Source: Meandrina meandrites
Lineage: Eukaryota > Cnidaria > Anthozoa > Scleractinia > Meandrinidae
DNA: 64,000 nucleotides
Reading direction: 5' to 3'
Assembly: GCA_963693305.1 (NCBI GenBank)
Contig: OY855913.1
Span: 12,180,701 to 12,244,700 of the forward strand
The notes beneath the pieces are model-generated. The model made no database searches. It was not told where the DNA came from and was given only the letters and a program-made list of their open reading frames with translations. This document shows positions 33,199-42,723 of this stretch, piece by piece; the stretch's first letter is position 1, and each line of letters starts with the position of its first letter. Both the position numbers and the translations under genes were made by a program.

Positions 33199-35640
33199 CT
33201 AGAATAAACAAAGTTTGGTGTTTAAGTTATTCCTGGTAGGTAATAAATCAGCTTTATTTTTACTATCATTACAGGGATCTATATTTGCATTTGTCTGGTC
33301 ATCCAAGACAACTAAAAAATCATATGGACAACCAAGAATACAAAAACTCATCTGCTGCACAAGTGAAGTTTGACTTTAACACAACAACATTTTTCTAAAA
33401 TGTTCACATGAGGTGCCTGCATCCTGACCTCTTGTCATCCATTTAGAACTTTTTAAAAACAGAGAATAATTTACAATATTTCCCCTGAAAAAAAAATCAT
33501 TTAGGCCACCATCTTGTATGATACGATATTTTCCAGGAATGAAATCATTTCAGGCTAATTTTCTGATGTACTGCATTGACTTCTGAATTTACATCTATAT
33601 CCATGGAAACACATGGACAATGTAACAGATATTCGAATCAGTGAGATGAGCCAATATCTTGCTTAAACCTTGGGTGTGTCATCATCTCTGGCTAAGAAAT
33701 ATAGGTTATTAATAAGTTAACTGTTTCAGAAAATCCAACCAAGTACAAATGGGAAGAATGAAAGTGTTCCTTCCTACAGCCCCAGCTAATTTCAGCAAAC
33801 ATTTGTGCCTGCCATACTACAATTTTCGAGCTACATGTACCATGAATGGCTTACTTTTTTCTGCATTTTCTCATGTGTAAAACATTCAAGTTTGTCTGAC
33901 AAACTGTTGTGTTTAACAAGTAAACCATTTAACGTAGCTTAACATAAAAAAAATCCTCCCAAAATATTAAAAATAAATACCAGTAAACCATTGAAGATCG
34001 CTGTCAAAGCATTTACCAGAAATGTAAAGCCGCCCTTTGCTGTATAAAAAGTTGACGCAAAAGTTTTCAAAACCATTGTTTCATGTGCCGAAACACACAG
34101 GCGGAGCTGTCAAACTTGACATGTTGACACTCCAAAAAAAAAAAAAACGGGACGGTTTGTCTAGACAAACTTGAATGTTTTAGGCCTTGATGGTTAACTG
34201 TTATAGCACAATTATCGGTAAACTGATTAGGTGGAAATAATCAAAAGTAAACTTTCCATTTACATGCTGTTTGGTTGCCATTCTGCACTTCTCAACAGGC
34301 AAGTTAAATATTTTGCCAAGGCAAGTATGCCATCTGGTATCACCAAATATGGATCCCTGCGCTATATATTTCCAAAAACTAACGTTGGTGCACTTTACGA
34401 ATCACCCAAGAAAATTCACTGGGAAAATTTAGAGAGAAAAAGGTGAGCGACCATCAAGGGGGGTGACTCTTAACTTCCAATTTCTTTCTTAGGCAGGTTT
34501 CTAACTGCCGTATTTTGGAAACAGACCTCATATGGAGAAGCTTGTTGCATGAGTTTGTTCTATTGAAGACTCCTCCAAGAGTTTCAAGTCACGGCCATAT
34601 TTTACGCGTCACATGACCAGAATAGAAAAAAACCCTAAAACTAAAATGGTGGATAGATTTTAAAATTAAATAAGCGTCAATAGATACAGAATGTCCACAT
34701 GAGTAATGTGACATATCATTTTTGTGAAATTCGCATTATTATAAGAGCTATGGCATAATAAACACTCATATTTAGACTTTCATCAGTAGTGTTTCCTCTT
34801 TTGGTGTAAACGGTAAAAGCATACCCGGTACGTCAGATTATAAAGACGGCAACGTTATCTCTGATTTGTAAAAGTTTTAGGGATTTTGAATTTTAACGCG
34901 TAGTTTGGGACTGGCACTAGTTTCGCATGCACAATGACATATTTTTCAAAGCAGGTGTACCCCAAATAAAATTCACCATTTAGCGTTACAGAAAGCTTCA
35001 GAATCACTTGCTTCAAAATACAGTCTTCAGCAATCCCTTAGCAACTGCTCTGGATCTGTAGTTAAGAGTCTCCCCCCTTAAGTAGTTTTGCCACAAATAG
35101 CTTAATTTCTTGAATACTTGAGGAAGGTAGCCAACCTCCGAACATTCTAAAGGTAAGTAAGTCTTTGATGGAAAACTGAGAGATGCTCTGTGCATAAAAA
35201 ACAAGAAGTTACATATCTTCAGTCTCGCGCAGTGGAGTATTTTTGACGGACTGGTGTCGTTTGGAAAGTCGATGAAACATGTAACACAGGACCACAAGGA
35301 AGGCTGATTTGTCACAGCAATAAATTATAAATACCTTTATGGGGCATTTCGTCCTTAACCACAGATCGAACAATGCAGAATACACCAAGCTATAGAGCGA
35401 TTCAAAATGGATGCCGTATGACCGTGCCGTATTTGTATTTTGTATCATCTGTAACATCAATCTTGATTGGCTCTTGTTTATCCAATCACAAAAACCCTTT
35501 TGGAATCCTTTGGCAGGGTCATATTGTGTCGCCATACATGACGTACACAATAGATTCGTTGAACGGAAAAGAGACGCGAAGCCGCGTTCTTTTGCGTTGA
35601 AAAATAATTGGGGCATATGATGATTTCAGTTTTTTATAGT
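33199..35640. other. 5' region of KMT5A, first exon not located
   Basis: The first visible KMT5A exon needs a phase-1 donor upstream (minus strand). No convincing ATG exon with that phase was found here. The 135-codon minus-strand frame at 35209-35616 has no recognisable domain and looks like a dispersed repeat. Confidence 0.4.
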
Positions 35641-35648
35641 GGACAAAA

Positions 35649-35656
35649 TGACGTCA
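35649..35656. promoter_or_regulatory. CRE-like TGACGTCA palindrome
   Basis: A perfect 8-bp TGACGTCA lies about 600 bp upstream of the XBP1 ATG, between KMT5A and XBP1. bZIP factors of the CREB/ATF type bind this core. Functional relevance is inferred from position only. Confidence 0.35.
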
Positions 35657-36078
35657 GTATCGTCACTGACAAGCTCTCCACTCGTATACAGCGGATAACT
35701 TTTTAACTGTGAGCTATTTTTTATTTCTTAGCGGTTGGTGGTGACTGATGTTGCTCTATGTTGCTGCGTAATAAACTAGATTTGGTCGCTTTGGACAATT
35801 TTTTCTTGCCAAAATTAGTCGCCTATTCGTCATTTTGAGCGAGCCAGGCTGGAGCGAGCAAATTCACATTTCCACCTAGCCAGTGTGCGATTTGTGCGGT
35901 GCGTTGCATCGGATAGGGCAGAATGAGAAAGGGATGAGAAAAGAAGTCTCTCTTGTTTTCCCTCAAATAAATCGACGCCCCCACCCCCTCCCCGCTCCCC
36001 CAATCTCGTTTCTAGTGCCTAAAAACAATCCGTGGAACGAGGATGAGGGTCGATTGAGGAAGTCCGAACTGTTGAGTT

Positions 36079-36097
36079 CGTGGCGTGTTTTCATTGG
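36079..36097 (-). promoter_or_regulatory. ER stress response element (ERSE) upstream of XBP1
   Basis: The plus strand reads CGTGG, nine bases (cgtgttttc), ATTGG. On the minus strand this is CCAAT-N9-CCACG, a perfect match to the ERSE consensus bound by NF-Y plus ATF6 or XBP1. It lies about 160 bp before the XBP1 ATG, where a proximal promoter is expected. Confidence 0.75.
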
Positions 36098-36257
36098 CCA
36101 AGGCTGATTTATTCGTTCTATTTTGGGAAAATCATTTACCATATTTGGAAATATGATGAAATTTTCGGAAAAATTTCGTCGCTTGCTTGTAAAACGAAGG
36201 CCGTATTGCTAAAACCTAGACTTAACATTGTTAGTGGAACCGTTTATCAACGGTAAA

Positions 36258-38748
36258 ATGGAATCGAAAACTATCGACAGAGAGGCTGTACTAAATTCGC
36301 TTGTTTTAAACAACTCGACAACAGATGGGCAACCCAGAAAAAGAAAAAGACTTGACAATTTATCTGCCGAAGAAAGAGCTCTTCGAAGGTACAATGAACT
36401 TGATAGATGGCCTTTTGATGATTCTTTCTCAGTATAAACTAAGCTTGTACTAACTGTATTTTGGCGTCCGACTCATCTCAGTTAGCTTACGCACTTCTCT
36501 GAATATTCCTTTTCTTGAATGAACTAAACTCTTTCTTGTTATTGTTTTGCTCAGAAAACTAAAGAATCGCGTGGCTGCTCAAACCGCTCGTGATAGAAAG
36601 AAGGCACGAATGACGGAACTCGAGGAAATGGTCGCACAATTAGAACAAGAGGTAACAATCATACTGACCAACGTCTTTATTTTAGGCGTCCCGATATAAA
36701 CGACAAAAGAATCGAGCCCTAAGCTTGGGCATATCCAAATTTTGTTAAATATACTTTGGCAGAGCCTAAATGTCTTAAGTTTTGTTTTCATTTTTTAGAT
36801 TAGTTTTCAACCCCTAAAATAAAACCAGCTTTTACTCTTGGACTGAAGCTGAAATATTTAATGGCATATAAATAAAGGAACAGCTTGTTGGACTTGACAT
36901 CTATGTCAAGTTTTACCCAAGCTCAGACTTTACTACCTATTCTTTTCTTGGGAGTGGGGAGGGGGTTGCCAGTGAAAGGAGCCAATATTTCTTGTCTTTC
37001 CTTATACCAGGCATTGATTAAAAGTCTTCTTTCGTGTATATGTTGTGATTCAATTTTACCGTTCGTACAATTTGATATTCTCCTTTATTGTAGTGTACAG
37101 TAACATGTGATACCTAATATAAAACAAAGGAAAATACCAAATACACCTTTTTTTGGTTTTTGACGCCATCTTAGTTGGGAGGCAAACATGGCAAAATTTA
37201 CAGTTAATGTATGGGAACAGTGGGAAAGCCACAGTTGAGCATTTCATTTTTATATACATTTGTCTGAAATCCAAGCTGCCATTTGTGTGGAAAGAGTTAA
37301 GAAACATTTGTATAAAAAAACTAAAAATGCAATTTCTCCCTTGCCAGCATAGCTGTGTCCTTCAAATTTAATCGACTGAATCTTTTGCTAGGTATCTTTG
37401 ACTTGCAATTCATAGAAGTTGCAGAATGTTAATTTTCTTTAAATTATTGGGCTTTGAACTCCTAATTTTCCCATACATTTACTGTAAATTTTTTTGTGTT
37501 AACCTTGCAACTAAGGTTGTGCCAGAAACCTTGAGAAGGTCTATTGTACCAAGGGTAAATTTTAAGTCAAATGCCTTTTTTAATTTAGAATAAAGCTCTT
37601 CGCATGGACAATGAAAGTCTAAGAAAGCATTCCGAGGCTGTGACAATTGAGAATTCGGAGTTAAGAGTTCGCCTTGGCATCACACCTCCAGTATCACCAG
37701 AGCCTGTCACTACATACACATACCCACCAAGTCCAGAAACAAGCTCACCTTCAAAGCATATCCATTCAGTTGTGATCAAGAAAGAAGCAGAATGTAACGA
37801 GTATGCATCACTCTTAGTTTCTCAGCAGCAGGAACGCCTGATTCTGTTTCTTTCTCTGATCACGACTTGGATGACGATCAACAACAGGTATGGATAATTT
37901 GTAATATTTCTTATTTTAATTCCTAGCAAAACTGTAAACAAGGTTGCTTATTTGTGCTTTAAAACAAGCTTAAACTTACTACTGAAAGGCTCATAAATCA
38001 GGCTGATGTTAATTTTACTGCCCATGCAGTTAAGTATTCACTGTGACTTGAAATTTGGGATGTATCCCACTCCTGTGTGGTTTCCAGGCATCAGATGTGT
38101 TACAATGGAATTTAATCACTATTACTGGAACCAAAATACGACAGGCCAGCTGATGCGACACTTGTGGGAGGATTAATTTGCATGTAGTCTATCAGCTATG
38201 TAAATTGTATTTAATTTTGCTTTCATTTAACTTTTGCAATTGCTCTATACACTGATTATATATGTAATGTCTTTCTTATTTGTAATTCTGTGAACAGTTA
38301 AGAGTTTTTATCACTGAATATAATTTTAAAGAAAAGGAGAAACAGCAGTGACACTAGGATAAAATGTTGTATTTGTTTCACTTTCCAGCCTGACATGGAT
38401 TTTGGCTTTCTTGAACATGATGAAGAAGGAGAATCACTTGCACTTATTCAGCCCAAGCAGGAAGCCAAGTCAGGCTCAACCTGCTGTCAGCATAAGACCT
38501 TCTCAACCACAAAAGACAAGGTCGACAACACAGACGAGACAGTCCCAGAATCGAGCAGCAGTGACATAACAGTAGCAGACCTTGTTGGAATGGACTGTGA
38601 GGCTTTTGATTCATTGGATGATATTTTAAACTTCAAAGATTTCTCGAAAGAGTTCAAAGAAATTGAGGTTGAACCGGGAATGTTAGGTTGTGAAATGTGG
38701 GAGGAAACCTTCACAGAAGTATTGTTCCCATCCCTTTTGGCTGTCTAG
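36258..38748 (+). CDS. XBP1: X-box binding protein 1, UPR bZIP transcription factor
   Basis: Four exons join in phase: 36258-36388, 36555-36651, 37589-37887 and 38389-38748. The ATG at 36258 (MESKTIDREAV) is the first in frame. Residues about 44-62 form the basic region (KLKNRVAAQTARDRKKAR, nearly identical to vertebrate XBP1), followed by a leucine zipper through LRKHSEAVTIENSELRVRLG. The acidic C-terminal exon (ADLVGMDCEAFDSLDDI) is the transactivation part. After removal of a predicted 20-nt IRE1 intron in exon 3, the frame runs to the stop at 38746-38748, giving 288 residues. Without it, the frame ends at 38567-38569, giving 235 residues with a hydrophobic tail. XBP1 activates ER chaperone and degradation genes under ER stress. 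Confidence 0.95.
37799..37835 (+). promoter_or_regulatory. IRE1 double-hairpin unconventional splice site in XBP1 mRNA
   Basis: Two adjacent hairpins have 7-nt loops. The first, 37799-37813, has stem GAGT/ACTC and loop ATG|CATC. The second, 37817-37835, has stem GTTTCT/AGGAAC and loop CAG|CAGC. The second loop fits the IRE1 consensus CNG|CNGN. The first keeps the vertebrate stem and the G|C cut but lacks C at -3 and G at +3. Cutting both after the third loop base removes 37806-37825 (20 nt) and joins the zipper frame to the transactivation frame. An alternative 3' cut after 37828 would remove 23 nt in the same frame. Confidence 0.8.
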
Positions 38749-38875
38749 CTTATAGATTAAAAAAGTCTGTCTAAGTCTGACTGATGTATAATTAGGCACA
38801 TACTTACAATCTCCATGTATTATCCTTAAGACAAGGCTGAAAAATCATCTTAATAGTCAAGTCTGATACATGGGG

Positions 38876-39135
38876 GCTGCAGTGGCCTAATAACTAGCAC
38901 ACTGGACTCTGGATTGAACAGTGTGGGTTAGAGCCAGCCCTTGCTGGGGTTATTGTGTCGTGTTCTTGTGCAAGACACTTTTGCTCTCCACCCATGTGTA
39001 CCAATAAGCACCATTCTGATCCAAGGAGAGTAGATACACTGTACTCCTTGTGGTTTAAAGCTAACATAGCTGGAGTTGAGCGCTGACCCGGTAAGCCACC
39101 AAGGCTTGAAGATAGACCTTACTGTACTAAAACAT
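38876..39135 (+). mobile_element. diverged tRNA-derived SINE copy
   Basis: gcagtggcctaataactagc, cactggactctgga, gtgttcttgtgcaagacact and tccacccatgtgta follow the same order as the SINE at 30512, with many substitutions and internal deletions. It lies about 130 bp past the XBP1 stop codon, possibly in the 3' UTR or just beyond. Confidence 0.7.
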
Positions 39136-40540
39136 TCTGCCAAGTACAAGGTGGACAAAATGATTATCTTTGTGGATGGTCAGAACAGTAATACTTCTGC
39201 TGGTTGTACATTGTTTACAGATGGTCATTCTTAAAGCAGTTGTAGAATAACTAATTAAAGAAGTAAAACAGGCAAATTACAAACAAAAAATGCACCAGTA
39301 TTAGAAGAAAATAATTACATGTATATGAAACTAAAGTATATACACAAGATGCAAGTACCTAAACAGTCAAATTGGGCTTATCAATAACCCAAAAAATCAA
39401 TGTTAAAATTAGCTACATTTTAATATTCACGTAAATAACTCTTGACAATGTTTCTTAAATGATTTTTATATAATCCTTGTAATTTAGAGAACTTGACTTC
39501 TGTGAAAGTTTCCTATTATCAATTACTGTTAAATAGCAGTGGTCTCACATTGATCAATAAAAGTAGTCGTGGGTTATTTTGGTTGTATTTATTTAATTTG
39601 CCATATGCCAGAAGTTTCCAGTGAGCTAATAGTTGCCGAGGTCATAGTACGGTAAAGTGAAGCCAAGTTGCTCATAGAAATCACGGGCGAGTAGTCCCGC
39701 AAATTAAGAATATTTCCATTTTCAAGAGCGTTATTTTCTATTTCTACCTTTCAATTTCGTACTGCCCCTCCATTTTAGGCCTCCTTGTGGCCAAACTCGG
39801 GCAGGACAATTGTCGTTGGAGACTGTACGTATTTATGGTATTATGCTGCTATCACTATTTCTGTCACTTACGGAAGACCTTACCCAGCTCTGAGCTATCT
39901 CTTTACCTGTATAACCTGTGCACCGGAAAACTTAAGGTACTACTATGATCAAATTTTCACCTCTTGCAATTTTAGGGGTTTCAACGGGTATTTAAAGTTT
40001 TCAAATGTCTTTATTAGTTCCGGAGATATTTAAGCTTAAAAAAATCGTAAATTATGCACATTAGGGGATTGATGATGTCATGTACTCGACCCAATTTTTT
40101 TGTCAAGTACAAAAATTAAGTTATCTCGGTCATTTTTCTGCAGAGACCAATGAAACTTGGCAGACTTTTAGTTCCACAGATGACATACCTACAGTTGTAA
40201 TTAAATTATGTTACCATGGCAACTCATTCTTTTCCAGTCCCCATCAATTTGTTTTTAATATAATTTTAGAATTTTTCAGTTCGGAAAATTTAAACCCAGG
40301 AAAGATGTCTGCCAAATCCATTGATATGTTTGCCAGATCTCGCATGTTAAGCATTATTTACCAATATTAAAAAAGAATGCCAGAATTGGCCAGAAAAGCC
40401 TTTAGCATTGGGGGGATCTGAAACCTAGTATGTCGCCATGGTAAATGAAATTACGAACAAAAGTTCATAGTACTGCGTGACACTTGGACGAATCAAAGTA
40501 AAAAAATGTAAAAAGGTAAAAAAGTGCCAAAAAGTTGTTT
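39136..40540. other. no supported gene
   Basis: AT-rich spacer between the XBP1 3' end and the Penelope-like element. Small frames at 39785-40033 and 40080-40370 show no domain. Confidence 0.4.
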
Positions 40541-40578
40541 AAATACCAAACGTTTCGGGCTTCGCCCTGCATCAGTGG
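40541..40578 (-). ncRNA. hammerhead-like motif beside the Penelope-like element
   Basis: On the minus strand, CTGATG, then a GGGC/GCCC stem with a GAA loop, then GAAAC and GTTTGGTATTTAAAC. It has the order of a hammerhead core with one extra base before the conserved A. It is clearly related to the motif at 23694-23731, including the A-rich flank. Its place next to GIY-YIG and RT sequence fits the terminal-repeat hammerheads of Penelope-like elements. It is probably inactive or weak. Confidence 0.5.
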
Positions 40579-40669
40579 TAATAATAACGTTGTCTTGAAC
40601 AACACGACAGAGCTAATGTTTAAATGTAACGTTCAAAGCCCAGCGCGCACAAAGTGACGCGCTTGCAGT

Positions 40670-40996
40670 CTAAATGAATGTAAAGTTGATGTTCATCCGG
40701 CTAGGTGGTGTGCCCAGCTTGAAGATTAGCCGCATTTCCAGTCGTTTCCGGAAGATGTTGCTGCCCGAGAAGAGCTTGATACCGCGAATTTCGGCGTCGG
40801 ATAAGCTGTGGTTTAATCCATTGAAGTGCTCAGCTACAGGAAAACCAGGAGAATTCTTCTCGATCCTCCGGAGGTGTTCTCGGAGGTTGCAGCCGGTCTC
40901 CCCGATGTAGAGAGCTGAGCACTTACGGTAAGAAATGCAGTAGATCAAGTTGCTGGAGTCACAACTGAAATGTTCCTTGATGTTGATCAGTGGAGC
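40670..40996 (-). pseudogene. GIY-YIG endonuclease fragment of an inverted Penelope-like copy
   Basis: The minus-strand frame reads SSNLIYCISYRKCSALYIGE followed by TGCNLREHLRR, the GIY-YIG-type core. It then has FPVAEHFNGLNHSLSDAEI and a C-terminal RKRLEMRLIFKLGT. It lacks an RT on its own strand and abuts the plus-strand RT head to head. Penelope-like elements often carry such inverted partial copies at the 5' side. The nuclease frame is intact but is only the C-terminal part. Confidence 0.75.
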
Positions 40997-42675
40997 ACTC
41001 AATGGTCCTCAATAAGAGAACAGCTTATTCAAACCTTTTTTCTTACTGAAAAACAAGCACTGGACCGACTTAGCAAACGAGATGACATCGTCATCAAGCC
41101 TGCGGACAAAGGCGGCGCTGTAGTTGTATGGGCAAGAGCGTTGTACCTCGTGGAGGCTCGGCGACATTTATCCGATGTCAGATTCTACCAATGCCTCAAT
41201 CAAGACTGCACCAAGAAAAGCCGGCAAACAGTAAAATCTGTAGTTCATGATTTAATCAGCACCTGCGAATTACCACCTACTGCGAGCAACTTGATTGTGA
41301 CTTCTCCACGTACATCACAATTCTACCTTCTACCAAAGATCCACAAGCCAAACCATCCAGGATGTCCAATTGTATCCGCTTGCAGCTGTCGGACCGAAAA
41401 TATCTCAGCATACCTTGATGAGGTGATGGCTCCCCTGGTGCGTGGACTTAGCTCGTACGTCAAAGACACAAATCATGCACTTCAGATTTTCGATTCTTTT
41501 CATTTCGACCCTATGGACATAAAATCATTGTACACGGTCATACCCAATGACTGTGGCCCATTTCCTCGACAAACGACCTGTTCTTCAACCTGCGACATCC
41601 ACCTTGACCCGACTTGCAGAGCTTGTATTAACTCTTCTCTTTCAATGGCGCGTTTTACCGACATGTAGCTGGAGTAGCCATGGGCAGTAAAATGGGCCCA
41701 AATTACGCCTGCCTGTTTGTCGGCTATATGGAAGAAGTCATCTTATCTCAGTACACTGGCTTTATTCCTCGGTTGTACAAGAGATACATTGACGACGCTG
41801 CAGGGGCCGCATGCTGCTATCGTAAGGACCTTGAGGACTTCATTGCGTATGTTTCTAACTTCCATCCATCTCTTCAGTACACGCACACCATTTCTGAAAC
41901 CTCGCTACCTTTTCTTGACATCAATCTGCACATAGTTGGCAACAGTCTTCAAACGTCGGCTTACTACAAAGAAACAGACACACACAGCTATCTACATCAT
42001 CAGTCATCACACCCCCAGCATTCTAAGAACAGCCTTCCCTACAGTCAACTTCTGCGCCTCTGCCGTCTTTGTTCAGATGAAAACGATTTTAGTACTAAAG
42101 CAAAAGAGATGTGTGGCTTCTTCCGCGAGCGGGGCTATCCCTCCGATTCACTTCGTGAAGACCTGCGGAAAATAAGTAACATCAACAGGATGGACACCAT
42201 CTACAGCCATCGCGATGAAAACAATCAAGCTGGGAGGATACCATTAGTTCTCACTTACCACCCTCTCAATGAACAAATTAAGAAGATCCTGCTCGGCAAC
42301 TTCCGCATTTTAAACAACGACCCAGAGACTGGGCGGATCTTCACTGATGCCCCCCTTCTAGCATATCGCCGAGACCGCAACATCCGAAATATATTGGTGC
42401 ATACCACTGTTGGAAATCAATCCACCGATCCCGCTGGCACTTTTCCTTGCAACCATCCAAGATGTCGTACCACAGCTTATCCGACGCCGAAATTCGCGGT
42501 ATCAAGCTCTGCTCGGGCAACAACATCTTCCGGAAACGACTGGTCGCCTTGTCGCCATGGTAACCAAGTTGTAAAAGTCATTGTGAAACACGACAAGCAG
42601 TGTTACTACAAAGAATCAGACTTTCAATACAAATTGGCTGAAATATCACTTTCTTCGTATTTAATCAGAATTTAG
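40997..42675 (+). pseudogene. Penelope-like reverse transcriptase, frameshifted
   Basis: Two frames (to 41668, then 41680-42675) make up one RT: IVIKPADKGGAVVVW, FYLLPKIHKPNHPGCPIVS, MDIKSLYTVIPNDCG, AMGSKMGPNYACLFVGYMEE, the catalytic YIDD box (RYIDDAAGA), LPFLDINLHI and LAYRRDRNIRNILVHT. The joint near 41550-41670 has a frameshift and a TAG at 41666. At the 3' end the GIY-YIG domain has an internal deletion: its tail (SDAEIRGIKL and FRKRL) survives out of frame near 42480-42540. The RT catalytic aspartates remain, but the protein cannot be made whole from this copy. It is an inactive or sequencing-broken retroelement. Confidence 0.85.
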
Positions 42676-42723
42676 TTGAGTGTATGACGTCATTACTTTG
42701 CTAATTTGCATATTTTAAAAACT

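Noticed and set aside
35209..35616. 135-codon minus-strand frame as a gene between KMT5A and XBP1
   Set aside because: No recognisable domain, no splice partner, and it overlaps open frames on the other strand.
36228..36257. Upstream start for XBP1 at 36228
   Set aside because: The codon there is TTG. The first in-frame ATG is at 36258.
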